From: CAIMWS01 sp964409245
Lineage (GTDB): Bacteria > Verrucomicrobiota > Verrucomicrobiia > Limisphaerales > UBA1319
Direction of reading: 5' to 3'
Assembly: GCA_964409245.1 (NCBI GenBank)
Contig: CAYPCQ010000012.1
Coordinates: forward strand, 1 to 64,000
Length of the DNA stretch: 64,000 nucleotides
Notes under the pieces: generated by a model
What the model was told of the DNA's origin: nothing
The model's input: only the letters and a program-made list of their open reading frames with translations
Database searches by the model: none
Made by a program: the position numbers and the translations under genes
Shown: piece by piece, positions 11,701 to 20,451 of the stretch
Layout of the letters: every line of letters starts with the position of its first letter
Position numbering within the stretch: position 1 is the stretch's first letter

Positions 11701-11765
11701 CCCTCTGGCCGGACTATCGATTCCGCACGGAGCGCCCGCTTTATTCCGAGCTGCGCTCAAGATGA
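8706..11765 (+). CDS. HzsA-like secreted discoidin/propeller/cytochrome protein
   Basis: Starts at ATG 8706, preceded by TGAGGA with a 5-base spacer; this start puts a clean signal peptide (LLAALTLLSLAPGALPA) at the N terminus of a 1019-residue exported protein. Order: an F5/8 discoidin-like sandwich at about 60-200 (ends of the domain read FVRLAIRR and ISRVVISRDRNG), a helical linker, a TolB/HzsA-like propeller at about 360-700 (LPDGELGFMSTRCQ, MQPDGANVRRLS, MRDGRILWTR), then a C-terminal region with two haem motifs, CVGCH near 857 and CVRCH near 905. HzsA-related proteins are abundant in Planctomycetes and Verrucomicrobia; outside anammox bacteria their substrate is unknown. Periplasmic redox or glycan-linked work is an inference. 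A paralogous protein lies at 15077-17572. Confidence 0.8.
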   Translation: MNMNTTNRYPMPEPARCAASLLAALTLLSLAPGALPAAPREITEEAFAARAVEIGAPPAASSLVAPIEFAAREARFVRLAIRRPQSGQPCIDELEVYGADSQKNLALASRGAVAHASSALPGYAIHAVANLNDGLYGNDHSWIAATAGLEEWAEIELPAAQPISRVVISRDRNGNFADRQILEAEVLLSSDGRTWQTAATLKREPSQLRPPMPKLTFPAAELSEKTWAGAVTYAFLRERDTWSRMDAKDYLSPLVNDRPAAPGGAPYWGRLARLAPLERVLAQFEEMLARLEAAGLEVGAERAELAGLRRQAQDPAAAASDPLYLAARQAKRRLFFRDPRLAPLEQVLFAKHHPLQPSHNYSEHLDSLFAPGGGVCVLRIPRDASGRLNPARGEVEALFDGSTGIVRHPVADFEAQTIYFAYRPDKPEVEGWQSYWHLMSMRADGGGLRQLTAGPFHDFDPVPLPDGELGFMSTRCQARFLCWEPQAYVLYRMQPDGANVRRLSYANVSEWDPAIMRDGRILWTRSEYLDKGADFGHTLWAIRPDGGHPELVFGNDTPYCYGHGREVPGSQEIVCTLISHGDHQGPIALINPAKGLFDTAAITSITPDTRPQYQMDRSHSETFRDPEPVSRDHFLVSHNPGRQSHWGLYVIDRFGNREVLYMDPAISSKRPSLLMARPRPPVLPEARDPVLAQQGLGQFTVQDVYEGLGSAVARGRAKYLQVSQEVPAPLQLLARGEYRASHPGFQDFYATPIHLVSGPVQSYATRSANALQAHAFRQGSAAPAEDGSAKVTERNGWPSYVAKAVLGTVRIAEDGSANFTAPAGKVLYFHLLDENFNELQRMRSVVQLQPGEQRSCVGCHDARPAAPLRQPGQALIQPVQALTPPPWGAEPFDYERVVQPVLEANCVRCHDGKSGAKPDLQATHDANRVPASYRSLIAGGWVHYFDWHYGSRHFKAEPLSFGTTQSRLFQTLATKAHETVALKPGEMRALKAWIDLNCPLWPDYRFRTERPLYSELRSR

Positions 11766-11788
11766 GCTTGAGCCGCGCGGTAGTTTGA

Positions 11789-11811
11789 CCCGCTGGCGAA
11801 ACGCCAGCGGG
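11789..11811. terminator. Perfect hairpin between convergent genes
   Basis: A 10-bp perfect stem with an AAA loop (CCCGCTGGCG / CGCCAGCGGG) lies 23 bases after the HzsA-like stop and before the convergent thioesterase stop. No T-run follows on either strand, so it may be a rho-dependent or bidirectional end or merely a stable hairpin. Confidence 0.4.
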
Positions 11812-11955
11812 GTGCAGAGTCCCCCGTGATCGGCGGCGGCCAATGCCCGCGCGAGAGGATTATGCTTGGGGATCGGAAAGCGGTAAGGGGCCCGCCACGC
11901 CGCCAGCCGCCAAAAGATCCGCCGGCACGGCGGTGAGCCAAAGGCCTGGAACTGG

Positions 11956-12378
11956 TCAAGGTTCCTGGCCGGCGGGCAGGCAAACGAAGGCTTCTTTGAT
12001 CGCCTGGGGCAGGGCGCAGGGGCGGCCGGTGCGCACCTCGACGAACACCCAATCGGTCTCCGCCCGGGCCAGTATCGCCTGGTCCGGCAGCCGCCGGACC
12101 TGGTATTTGCGCAACGAGCTGGCCTGGCCGAAACGGGCCACCCACGTCCAAACGGCGAGCTGGTCGCCGGCGAAAGCCGGGCGCAGGTATTCGATCCGGT
12201 GGGCGCGCACCACCCAGGTGGCGCCCGCCGCCAGGGTGGCGGCGGCACAGCCCGAGGCCTCGTAGTGCAGCTGGGCGGCCTGCTGCATCCAGCGCAGGTA
12301 TTCCACATTGTTCGCGTGGTGGTTGGCGTCCACCGCCTCAGGCGGCACCTGCATGGTGTATTGGTAAATCGCTTCCAC
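11956..12378 (-). CDS. Acyl-CoA thioesterase, YbgC/FadM type (4HBT)
   Basis: A 140-residue hot-dog fold protein. The family signature is visible: VPPEAVDANHHANNVEYLRWMQQA carries the catalytic-region Asp and the HxNN(V)xYLRW block of the YbgC/FadM group, and the middle has RIEYLRPAFAGDQLAVWTWV followed by YQVRRLPDQAILARAETDWVFV, the usual strand pattern. Such enzymes hydrolyse acyl-CoA thioesters in the cytoplasm; the chain-length preference cannot be read. It begins with GTG at 12378, 30 bases after the purN stop on the same strand, so the two are probably co-transcribed with purN first. The convergent HzsA-like gene ends 190 bases away. Confidence 0.88.
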   Translation of the reverse strand: MEAIYQYTMQVPPEAVDANHHANNVEYLRWMQQAAQLHYEASGCAAATLAAGATWVVRAHRIEYLRPAFAGDQLAVWTWVARFGQASSLRKYQVRRLPDQAILARAETDWVFVEVRTGRPCALPQAIKEAFVCLPAGQEP

Positions 12379-12408
12379 TCGGTTTGCGGACGGCCCGGGC
12401 GGGGCCTG

Positions 12409-13041
12409 CTACACCTCCGGGCGCCACACGGTGCGGCGGCCCTGGGTCACAATCCGGTCCTGGGCCAGGGCGCCGATCATCTGCGGGTAGAGCACCCGCT
12501 CGGCCTGCTGGATGCGCTCGTGCAGCGTTGCGGGGGTGTCGTGGTCCAGCACGGGCACCACCTGCTGGCCGATGATGGCGCCGGTGTCCACCCCCTCATC
12601 CACAAAATGCACCGTGCACCCGGTGAACTTGACCCCATATTCCAGCGCCTGGCGCCAGGCTTCCAAGCCCTGGAAGGCCGGCAGCAGGGAGGGGTGGATA
12701 TTCACGATGCGGTGGGGAAAGGCCTTCAGGAATCCGCGCTTCAGGATGCGCATGAATCCCGCCAGCACCACCAGCTCCACGCCGGCCTCGGCCAGCGCCT
12801 GGCCATAATCCTTTTCGGCGGCCTCATCCAGCTTGGTGCGGAATGGGCCGGGCGGCAGGTGCCGGTGCGGCAGGCCGTGCGCCTGGGCGTGGCCCAGGAT
12901 GCCGGCGTTGGGCACATCGCTCAGCACCAGGGCGATCTCCACGGGGATCTGCCCCCCGGCGCAGGCCTCGGCGATGGCCAACAGGTTGGAGCCTTTGCCC
13001 GAGCCCAGCACTCCGATCCGAAATTTCCCTCTCGTTGTCAC
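12409..13041 (-). CDS. purN: Phosphoribosylglycinamide formyltransferase
   Basis: PurN transfers a formyl group from 10-formyl-tetrahydrofolate to GAR in de novo purine synthesis. The protein shows the phosphate-binding GVLGSGKGSN loop, the catalytic block NIHPSLLPAF (Asn and His) and the later catalytic Asp in VHFVDEGVDTGAII. GTG at 13041 is the favoured start: it follows AGGATCAGG, gives the usual FRIGVLGSGKG N terminus, and makes a 210-residue protein of normal family length. A TTG at 13077 would add 12 residues and is less likely. The thioesterase gene follows after 30 bases. Nothing suggests damage. Confidence 0.93.
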   Translation of the reverse strand: MTTRGKFRIGVLGSGKGSNLLAIAEACAGGQIPVEIALVLSDVPNAGILGHAQAHGLPHRHLPPGPFRTKLDEAAEKDYGQALAEAGVELVVLAGFMRILKRGFLKAFPHRIVNIHPSLLPAFQGLEAWRQALEYGVKFTGCTVHFVDEGVDTGAIIGQQVVPVLDHDTPATLHERIQQAERVLYPQMIGALAQDRIVTQGRRTVWRPEV

Positions 13042-13129
13042 GGGCCTGATCCTAAAAGAGCGGCCCGCGGGCGGCAACTGATAATCGAACCCGATTGCCC
13101 GCCGCGGCGCAAAGGCTTATGAATCAACC

Positions 13130-14239
13130 ATGAAACCGTTTTTGCGCTATGCGCTTTTATTTGCCGGGGTGCTCGGTATGCTCCCAGGCGTTATGACCGC
13201 TCAAAACCACACTTCCGCCGCCGCGGCCTGGCTGGCCAAAGCTCCCCTGGCGCCGGGATTCACGCTGCCTGCCACGCGGGAAGCCTGGGAAACCCGGCGC
13301 CTCGAGGTGCGCGCCCAAATCCAGCAGCTGCTCGGCCAGCTGCCGCCCCGGCCTGCCCGGCCCGCTGCCACCCTCCTGAAGCGCGAGGACCGGGGCGGGT
13401 ATGTGGTGGAGAAATTCGAGTTCGACAATGAGGCCGGCGCCCGCGTCCCCGGCTATTTGCTCCTGCCGAAACAAGCGGGGCCCGCGCCGGCGATCCTCTA
13501 TTGCCACTGGCATGGGGGCGAATATGCCATCGGCAAGGAGGAGCTGTTCCAATCCGCGCACACGCCGGAAGCGCCCGGCCCGGCACTGGCCCGGCGCGGC
13601 TATGTGGTCCTGGGCATCGACGCCTATTGCTTCGGCGAGCGCAGCGGCCAGGGGCCCGACGGCCCGGGCCAGACCGGCGGCAGCGAGGAGATGAGCGCCA
13701 GCAAATTCAACCTCTGGGTGGGACGCTCCCTGTGGGGCATGATTTTAAGGGACGACCTGATGGCGCTGGATTATCTGTGCACCCGGCCGGAGGTGGACGC
13801 CCAACGCATCGGCGTCACCGGCATCAGCATGGGCGCCACCCGCACCTGGTGGCTGATGGCCCTGGATGAACGGCTCAAATCCGGCGTGGCGGTGGCCTGC
13901 CTCACCCGCTACCAGGATCTGATCCAGCAGCAGTTCCTCCACGCCCACGGCATTTATTACTTTGTCCCCAACCTCCTGAACCACTTCGACACCGAGGCCA
14001 TCATTTCGCTGATCGCCCCGCGGCCGGCGCTGTTCATGACCGGCGGCCAGGATGGCGGCTCACCGGTCTCGGGCATCCACGTGATCGACCGCGTGGCCCG
14101 CCAGGCTTATCAGCTGTATAACCAGCCTGCCGCGCTGGAGAACCTGGTGTATCCTGGCGTGGGCCATGCCTACACCCCGGATATGTGGGCGCGCATGCTC
14201 GCGTGGATGGGAAAGACCCTGCGGCCGGGCATCCAATAA
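13130..14239 (+). CDS. Secreted alpha/beta hydrolase (dienelactone hydrolase/esterase-like)
   Basis: A 369-residue exported protein with a signal peptide (LLFAGVLGMLPGVMTA). The body is an alpha/beta hydrolase of the large acetyl-esterase/DLH-like type: oxyanion region ILYCHWHGGEY, the nucleophile elbow GISMGAT (Ser), an Asp in FMTGGQDGGSP, and the catalytic His in YPGVGHAYTP. Such proteins de-acylate plant or algal glycans or hydrolyse simple esters in the periplasm; the substrate here is not visible. It is divergent from purN and convergent with the pseudopilin gene, so it is probably transcribed alone. The ribosome binding site is weak. Confidence 0.82.
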   Translation: MKPFLRYALLFAGVLGMLPGVMTAQNHTSAAAAWLAKAPLAPGFTLPATREAWETRRLEVRAQIQQLLGQLPPRPARPAATLLKREDRGGYVVEKFEFDNEAGARVPGYLLLPKQAGPAPAILYCHWHGGEYAIGKEELFQSAHTPEAPGPALARRGYVVLGIDAYCFGERSGQGPDGPGQTGGSEEMSASKFNLWVGRSLWGMILRDDLMALDYLCTRPEVDAQRIGVTGISMGATRTWWLMALDERLKSGVAVACLTRYQDLIQQQFLHAHGIYYFVPNLLNHFDTEAIISLIAPRPALFMTGGQDGGSPVSGIHVIDRVARQAYQLYNQPAALENLVYPGVGHAYTPDMWARMLAWMGKTLRPGIQ

Positions 14240-14248
14240 AACCAAACA

Positions 14249-15034
14249 TCACAGGCTCCACCGCCAGCGAACGTCATACACACCGTTGCCACCCCACTTG
14301 AGATTGCCGGTGGCGGCTCCTCCGCCAGGGCCGGTGCCGGGCCAATACTGCAGCCCCATCACGCTCACGGGCAAGGTTTCGGCATGGCCATCGGCATAGC
14401 CCTGGTTGGCCCGCTGCTGGTGGCGGTTCACCGGCCGCTGCGGAATGGTGTCGAAACATCCGCCCGGATTATTCGGGGTGCGGAAATAGAGATCCTGCTG
14501 GTTCCTGACCTCCCGCCACAGGTCGGGGTTTTTCTCGGAGGGATTGGCCGCCAGGCCGGCGTCGGCGAAGGCCACGGTTTTGCTGGGGCGCCGGATGCGG
14601 GATAGTTTCTCGGGATCGGTGAGCCACCCGCCAAGGTCCGGGTGATTCAGCGCGATCCCGTAGCCGTTATGGATCGTGGGGCACGCGATGATGTTGGTGG
14701 TCTTCAGGTAGGGGCGCACCACGTCCGGCCACCAAGTGACCGTGGCATGGGGATACCAGGCTCCCGGCGGTGACGGTTTGTCCAGCCCCACCAGCGGGAT
14801 CTGGTCCGCGCTGGCATCCGCATACAGCACCAGGGCAAGGCTGATTTGGCGGATATTCCCGACGCAGTGGATGGCCTTGGCTTTTCCCCTGGCCCGGGAG
14901 AGCGCCGGCAACAGCATGGAGGCCAGGATCGCGATGATGGCGATCACCACCAGCAACTCGATCAGCGTGAAGCCTTTCGCATCGTTCCGCCTTTTCGACG
15001 CCTTCAACAGGGTGCAGTCGCGTGGTTTTCGCAT
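14249..15034 (-). CDS. Type II pseudopilin-like protein (DUF1559-like)
   Basis: The N terminus has a short basic leader ending KGFTLIELL, the prepilin peptidase site (cleavage between G and F, with the Glu at +5), followed by the long hydrophobic helix typical of pseudopilins. The C-terminal half ends with the QGYADGHAE pattern of the H-X9-DG tail common in Planctomycete/Verrucomicrobial pilin-like proteins. Planctomycete and Verrucomicrobial genomes carry dozens of these; they are thought to form short surface or secretion filaments, but single copies are uncharacterised. I prefer ATG 15034 over a GTG 18 bases upstream because it keeps a normal-length leader. The gene lies 42 bases downstream of the second HzsA-like gene on the same strand. 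Confidence 0.85.
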   Translation of the reverse strand: MRKPRDCTLLKASKRRNDAKGFTLIELLVVIAIIAILASMLLPALSRARGKAKAIHCVGNIRQISLALVLYADASADQIPLVGLDKPSPPGAWYPHATVTWWPDVVRPYLKTTNIIACPTIHNGYGIALNHPDLGGWLTDPEKLSRIRRPSKTVAFADAGLAANPSEKNPDLWREVRNQQDLYFRTPNNPGGCFDTIPQRPVNRHQQRANQGYADGHAETLPVSVMGLQYWPGTGPGGGAATGNLKWGGNGVYDVRWRWSL

Positions 15035-15076
15035 CCCTTCGCAACTTAGCACGCCAGCCGCTGGGGTGCCAAGTTA

Positions 15077-17572
15077 TCAGTTCTTGGAACCGGCAGGCTG
15101 ATACCAGAGCGATTCCCAGTATTTGCGCTCCGTGGCGTAAATATCCACCGGGCTGCCCACGAGCGTTTCCGCTGGCAGCACCCCGTAGCGCTTCATCTCC
15201 CGCACCCATTCGGGACGGGGCAGGAATCCGGCCATGTCGAACCGCTTGAGCTCCTGCAGGCGGTCGCGCCCGGCGGCCGCCATGGCCAGCAGCCTGGCAT
15301 AATCGGGATCGGCGGTGGATTCGAACACTGCCGGGGCGCCGTTGGTGGCGCAGAGGCCCCAGCCGCCGGCGGCGGGCGCCAGCGGCGCCAGCAGCAGCAG
15401 GGATTTCGCCGGCTGTCCGAGGTTGAACACGTAATGGCGGCTGAAGCGCAGCCGCGGGTCGTTCAGATCGAAACGCCAAAAGGAGATGTCCAGCTCGTCG
15501 GCGATGGCCTTGGGCAGGGCGCGCTCGCGCTGGTGGCAGCCGGCGCAGCGCCGCTGGATGACCTCCGCTCCCGCCCGGGTGGCGGGCCATTTGAAATCCG
15601 TCTCCACCAGCTCGTTCTGGGCGTAGCCGCCGATCATGCCGCTGCCGAGGGCGGCGTAGGTTCCCGGGTAGGGGGCGCCGGTGTCGATCCACAGGCGCAC
15701 CGTGGCCAGCTGGGCCGGCGTGGCGCGGGCGCCGTGGTGCGAGCCATCCATGAGCCGGAGCAGCCGGCTGGCGGAGCTGCCGATGCTGCGCGGCCGGAGG
15801 TTGCTCTTGGGGTCGTTGCGGCCATCGACAAACAGTTTCCGCACCGTCAGGGTGAAATAGCTTTGCGAGAACATGGGGCCGGGATCGCCGGTCAGCAGCA
15901 CGTGCCCGGCGAAAGGCCCGCCCCGCCCGGTGCGCTCGCTGCCGTGGCAATCCAGGCACAGCGCGTCGAGCACGGGCTGGATGTCCCGCGGGAAATCCAG
16001 CACCTCGGGCACGCCAGGGACCGGCTCGATCCGGCTGGGCGCCCGCCGGGCCGCCAGCGGGGTGGCCGCGCCGGCGGCGGCCGTCCGGGTGCGCTGCTCG
16101 TGGCAGCCCACGCAGCTGGTGGTCTCCCCGGGCTGCACGGTCACAAAGCTTTGCATCCGCTTAACCGCCAGGCTGGCCTCATCCAGCGCCACCATGAACA
16201 CGCTGCGCAGCGCCGGCACCTCGAAATAGGCCGAGCCGTCCGGCTCCACCGGCACCGTGCCCAGGATGCGCTCCAGCGTGAAGGTGCCGCCATAGCTTAG
16301 CGGATCCATCCCGCCCGTGAAATTGATCGGCTTGGGCAGCGTCTCCAGGATGAGCAGGTTTTTGATCTCCCCCCGCCGCACCCCCTCCAGGTTGCGCCCC
16401 TGGTAAACATCCGCCAGCAGCAGCCGCCCGGTCTTCTCCCCCGGCTGCATCCGCGGCTGCAGGACCGTCTCGCGCGGCCGCGCCGCCACGGGGCGCGGCT
16501 CGTGGACCTTCAGCCCCCGGACCCGCTCCGCCGGCGGCAGGCTGTAGAGTTCACCCACCTCCCCCCGGCCGTTCACGGCCACCAGCCGGTGCTCCTGCGC
16601 GGCCAGGAAGGCTTCCTCGGAAAACGCCCACGGATCCCGGAAATCATCCCCCCGCGTGATCCGCCGCGCGAAGGAGGTGGCGTCCGGCCCGGCGGCGGTA
16701 TCCACCACCGTGATGGCCCCCGCGTGCTCCGTCTGGCCGTGGCCCGGGGAGAAAATGGCCACGACTTTGCCGGAGCCTTGAATGGGCTTGGCGTCGATCA
16801 TCACCGTGCCGGGGTGGAGGTTGCCATAGAACGTCATCTGCCCGGTGCCATCGGGGTTCACCACCCACAGGTGGTGGTAATCCACCTGGCTGCGGTCCAC
16901 ATATTCCCAGCGCGTGTAGAGGATGCGCCCGTCCGGCAGCGGCCAGGGGGTGTTGTCGTGCTCGTTGTTGCTGGAGATCGGCCGCAGCCGGCTGCCATCC
17001 GCCTCGCAGCGGTAGAGCACGGCCACCTGCGACACCCAGCAGTTCACCCAGCGGTTGCACCGGCTCGAGACGAATACGATCCCCCCATCCGGCAGGTAGC
17101 TCGGCTCGAAGTCGTCGTGCTCCCCGCTGGTGATCTGCCGCAGATCCGAGCCATCCAGGTTGCACTCGTAAAGCAGGTAATTCTCCGTGCCGCCCCGCCG
17201 GTAGGAAAACAAAACCCTTTTCCCGTCGTAGCGGACCTGCGGATCCCGGAGGCCTCCTTTGGCGTCGGCCAGGATGGTGGTGGCCTGACCGGTGTTCAAG
17301 TCCAGCCGGCACAGCCGGGCCCCCTCGAGATACAGCTTTTCCGTGGCGAAATACGGTTTCCCCACCTTGGCCGCATAATACCCGAAGTTGGCATACCAAT
17401 GCTCGGGGATCACCGGCCGCACGGCGAACACGATCTCGTCCACGCCCCGCAGCGCGGTTTCCCGCAGGGTGCGGACCACCGTTTCGCCCGGCTCCGCCGC
17501 GGCGGCGGCGGCCATGCCCGCGAGCACCACCAGGGCCAGGTCCAGCAAATTCCGCTTCACATTCTTTTTCAT
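15077..17572 (-). CDS. HzsA-like secreted propeller with three haem motifs
   Basis: An 831-residue exported protein. ATG 17572 is chosen because GGGGA precedes it at good spacing and it starts the signal peptide (MKKNVKRNLLDLALVVLAG). Residues about 40-400 form a TolB/HzsA-like propeller with DDFEPSYLPDGGIVFVSSR and PLPDGRILYTRWEYVDRS. Three CXXCH haem-c motifs follow: CVGCH near 489, CLDCH near 539 and CAGCH near 677, the last two in cytochrome-c-like segments (DIQPVLDALCLDCHG, EVIQRRCAGCHQ). The 8706 protein shares the propeller and first haem region but has an N-terminal discoidin domain and one fewer haem. Function is unknown; periplasmic electron transfer is inferred from the haem motifs only. 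Confidence 0.82.
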   Translation of the reverse strand: MKKNVKRNLLDLALVVLAGMAAAAAAEPGETVVRTLRETALRGVDEIVFAVRPVIPEHWYANFGYYAAKVGKPYFATEKLYLEGARLCRLDLNTGQATTILADAKGGLRDPQVRYDGKRVLFSYRRGGTENYLLYECNLDGSDLRQITSGEHDDFEPSYLPDGGIVFVSSRCNRWVNCWVSQVAVLYRCEADGSRLRPISSNNEHDNTPWPLPDGRILYTRWEYVDRSQVDYHHLWVVNPDGTGQMTFYGNLHPGTVMIDAKPIQGSGKVVAIFSPGHGQTEHAGAITVVDTAAGPDATSFARRITRGDDFRDPWAFSEEAFLAAQEHRLVAVNGRGEVGELYSLPPAERVRGLKVHEPRPVAARPRETVLQPRMQPGEKTGRLLLADVYQGRNLEGVRRGEIKNLLILETLPKPINFTGGMDPLSYGGTFTLERILGTVPVEPDGSAYFEVPALRSVFMVALDEASLAVKRMQSFVTVQPGETTSCVGCHEQRTRTAAAGAATPLAARRAPSRIEPVPGVPEVLDFPRDIQPVLDALCLDCHGSERTGRGGPFAGHVLLTGDPGPMFSQSYFTLTVRKLFVDGRNDPKSNLRPRSIGSSASRLLRLMDGSHHGARATPAQLATVRLWIDTGAPYPGTYAALGSGMIGGYAQNELVETDFKWPATRAGAEVIQRRCAGCHQRERALPKAIADELDISFWRFDLNDPRLRFSRHYVFNLGQPAKSLLLLAPLAPAAGGWGLCATNGAPAVFESTADPDYARLLAMAAAGRDRLQELKRFDMAGFLPRPEWVREMKRYGVLPAETLVGSPVDIYATERKYWESLWYQPAGSKN

Positions 17573-17726
17573 AATCATCCCCATAACTCAAAATGCTTGG
17601 CTAACCGGGGCATACCTTAGCGGCTGGCGCCGTTCCTGGCAAGCCGCTCTCCAAGCTTCCAGCGATTCCTGAAGCCGGCGGCCAATCTGCTTGTCGGGAC
17701 GCCGGAATCCGGCTGTAATCAGCGGC

Positions 17727-20348
17727 ATGCACACGCATCGCGGATTCCGGAGGCGCAAAATACCGCCCGCGGGCTGGCTGGCCCCGCTGGCCCGGCTCTT
17801 GTTCTGCTCGGTTTGGCTCTTTGCCCTGGCCGCGGCGGCGGCGGATTGGCCGATGCTGCGCGGGGAAGCCCGCCACACGGGATTCGTCGAGGAGGAGATC
17901 CAGCCGCCCTATCGCCTGGCCTGGGCGCGCGAATTCACGGGCGAGCGCCTGGGCACGGCCATGGAGCCGATCCTCGCCGGGGGCCGGGTGTTTGTGGCCA
18001 CGCACGCCGGCGGCCTCCATGCGCTGCGCGCGGATACCGGGGAGGCGGAGTGGCGTTTCCGGATCGAGGGCGCCTTCCTGCATTCGCCGGCGGTGGCCCA
18101 GGGGGTGGTGATCGCCGCGGGCACGGATGGCTTCCTTTACGGGTTGGAGGCGTCCACGGGGCGGATCAAATGGCGCCTCGAAACCGGCCCCGGGGGCTTT
18201 TCGGCCGCGCCCGTGGCCGCGGGGGAAGCCGTCTTCATCGGCCACCGGCGGGGCGATTTCCTGGCTGTTTCCGCCCGCGATGGGAAGCTCCTGTGGTGGC
18301 AAAACCTGGGGGCGCCCCTGCGCCAAACCGCCGCCGTGGCGGAGGGCTTGGTCTTCGTGGCGGCGGAGGATATGCGGGTGCGCTGCCTGCGCGCCGGGGA
18401 CGGCACCCCGGTCTGGACCTCCCCGCCGCTGGCGGGCCAAACCGCGCGCGATTACTACCCGGTGGTGGTCTCCCGTGGCGGGCGCACCCGGGTGGTGGTG
18501 CGCACCAACCCCCTGCTCAACATGGCTCAGCGCCTCGGCCGCGACCGCACCCTGCTCTGCCGGAACGCCGGGGTGGATGACAGCGCCTGGCAAAAGGTGG
18601 AGGCCTGGGTCAAAAGCGGGGCGGCGCACGGCACTCCCGCCTTGTGGCAAAAGGAGCAGGAGGCCGTGGCGGAATATCTGCGGGCCGACCCCGCCGCGCG
18701 CAGCTTTTTCGTGCTGGATGCCGCCACCGGCGCCGAAGCCGCCCCCGCCCCGGTGCTGTGGGCCGCCGGCTGCCAGGGAGTGGGCGCCCCGCCTGCCTTG
18801 GCTGCGGATGGCCGCCTCCTGGTTTTTCACCGCAGCGCCTATGGCAACTGGAGCCTCGGCGTGGCGCCCCTGGTCGCGCTGGGCCTGCTGGACCCCGCCG
18901 AAAACTGCGTCACCCCGCTGTTCCATCAGCGGGGCCAGCAACCGCCCTGGAACTGTTTTTGGGGCACGGCGGACGAAAGCCAGAATTTTTTAGTCGCGGG
19001 CCGGACGGTGCTGGCGGTGCATCAAGGCACCTTGAGCGGCTTCCGCCTGGACGGCGGCGATCTTTTTCCAATCTGGGGCGAGCGCGACAGTTACGGCGGT
19101 TTCCGGAATCCACCCTGGGCGCGCAACGAGTGGCACGGGCCGGGCCGGGGCGGCGTGGCGGTGGCGGGCCGCCGGATCTATTGGCTCACCGGCAGCCGCC
19201 TCTTGTGCCTGGAAACCGGCGGCCCGGCGGCCGGGCCGGCGCCGAAGCCGGAACCGGTGGCCAAACCGGATTCGGCCGGCCAGGCCGCCATCCCCATGGG
19301 GCCGGGGCGCCGGGAATTGATCCGGCAGCTGGAGGCCACGGTTGAAGCCGTGCTTTCCCGGCGCTGGGCGCCGCTGTTCACCGATCCCGGCCTGGCTGGC
19401 CGCTGCTTCAGCTTTGACCGCAGCGGGGAGTGGTTCGAGGCCCTCGCCTGGGCCTTCCCGCACCTGCCGGCGGAACTCCAGGACCGGGTCAAATCAGCCC
19501 TCCGCGAGGAATGGCGGGCGCATCCCCCTTGCAGCGCCGCCGCCTGGCCATCCCTCCGGGAAGGGGAGCGGCGCGAGTGGTTCGCCGTGCCGCTGGATTA
19601 TTGCGCGCGCCTGGGCAGCGGCCGCCTGCCGCACCCGTTTGGCAACCTGGCCGGCGCCGTGCTGGCGGCCCGGCGCTGCCGGGAGCCTGGCTGGGTGCGG
19701 GATGGCTGGCCCGGCCTCCAGGCGGCCTTCCACGATTTCACCCGCACCGGCTGGCGGCTCGATCCGGCCAAGGGGGATCCTTATGCCAACCTTTACCTGG
19801 CCGCGCTGCAGGCTTTCATTGAGGCCGCCAGCCTGGTTAATGACCCCGCCGCCGCGGCCCCGGCCAAAACCCTGGCGGGGGAAACCTCCGCGGCGTTGAT
19901 CGCCTGGTGGCAGCGGGCCGCCGAACGCGGCACGCTGCAGTCCTTCCACTCCTCCGCCGAGCTGGATCCATTCATCGGCCACGGCGATGGCATCTTCCTC
20001 GCCGTGGCCCCACACCGGCACCAGCTGGCCTTGTTCCAGGATCTCACCCCGGAAATCGCCCGCCTGGTGCTGGCCGGGGCGCCCGCCGCGGTGGAGGCCG
20101 TATGGGGCGCTTTCGAGGCGCTCTGCCCCACCTGGGCCTTGGTGGGGGAGGAACGCCAGGTCCATTACGGGGAAAATTTTGTCGATCCCCCCGGTTTCGC
20201 CGGCGGCGCTTTCAAGGTGTTGGCCTGGCTGCGGAAGGCGCCGGCCGCCGAACTCAGCCGGCGGGTGGATCTGCCCTTTTGCCAGGCGGATCTATATTAC
20301 CTCACCAAGCTGGCGCTGGCGCTCGAAGCGCTCGCCCCCAAATATTGA
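17727..20348 (+). CDS. Secreted PQQ-type beta-propeller with C-terminal helical domain
   Basis: ATG 17727 gives an 873-residue protein with a basic N region and signal peptide (LLFCSVWLFALAAAAA). Residues about 40-250 contain PQQ-like repeats: GGRVFVATHAGGLHALRADTG, AAGTDGFLYGLEASTGRIKW and GEAVFIGHRRGDFLAVSARDG, each a blade with a closing W or tryptophan-docking pattern. More propeller-like sequence runs to about 520. The C-terminal 330 residues are mainly helical and Trp-rich and resemble no family I can name. No PQQ-binding dehydrogenase signature is visible, so a binding or scaffold role is as likely as an enzyme. A TTG 36 bases earlier is possible but adds no signal-peptide logic. It is divergent from the HzsA-like gene. 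Confidence 0.7.
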   Translation: MHTHRGFRRRKIPPAGWLAPLARLLFCSVWLFALAAAAADWPMLRGEARHTGFVEEEIQPPYRLAWAREFTGERLGTAMEPILAGGRVFVATHAGGLHALRADTGEAEWRFRIEGAFLHSPAVAQGVVIAAGTDGFLYGLEASTGRIKWRLETGPGGFSAAPVAAGEAVFIGHRRGDFLAVSARDGKLLWWQNLGAPLRQTAAVAEGLVFVAAEDMRVRCLRAGDGTPVWTSPPLAGQTARDYYPVVVSRGGRTRVVVRTNPLLNMAQRLGRDRTLLCRNAGVDDSAWQKVEAWVKSGAAHGTPALWQKEQEAVAEYLRADPAARSFFVLDAATGAEAAPAPVLWAAGCQGVGAPPALAADGRLLVFHRSAYGNWSLGVAPLVALGLLDPAENCVTPLFHQRGQQPPWNCFWGTADESQNFLVAGRTVLAVHQGTLSGFRLDGGDLFPIWGERDSYGGFRNPPWARNEWHGPGRGGVAVAGRRIYWLTGSRLLCLETGGPAAGPAPKPEPVAKPDSAGQAAIPMGPGRRELIRQLEATVEAVLSRRWAPLFTDPGLAGRCFSFDRSGEWFEALAWAFPHLPAELQDRVKSALREEWRAHPPCSAAAWPSLREGERREWFAVPLDYCARLGSGRLPHPFGNLAGAVLAARRCREPGWVRDGWPGLQAAFHDFTRTGWRLDPAKGDPYANLYLAALQAFIEAASLVNDPAAAAPAKTLAGETSAALIAWWQRAAERGTLQSFHSSAELDPFIGHGDGIFLAVAPHRHQLALFQDLTPEIARLVLAGAPAAVEAVWGAFEALCPTWALVGEERQVHYGENFVDPPGFAGGAFKVLAWLRKAPAAELSRRVDLPFCQADLYYLTKLALALEALAPKY

Positions 20349-20451
20349 CCATCCGGCCCCCGTGGATGGAATCCGGAAGAACCTCCGAAAGATGTTGCCC
20401 GCCGGTGCCCATCTGCTCTAATTCACGCACCAATAAACGAGAGAACCGACC

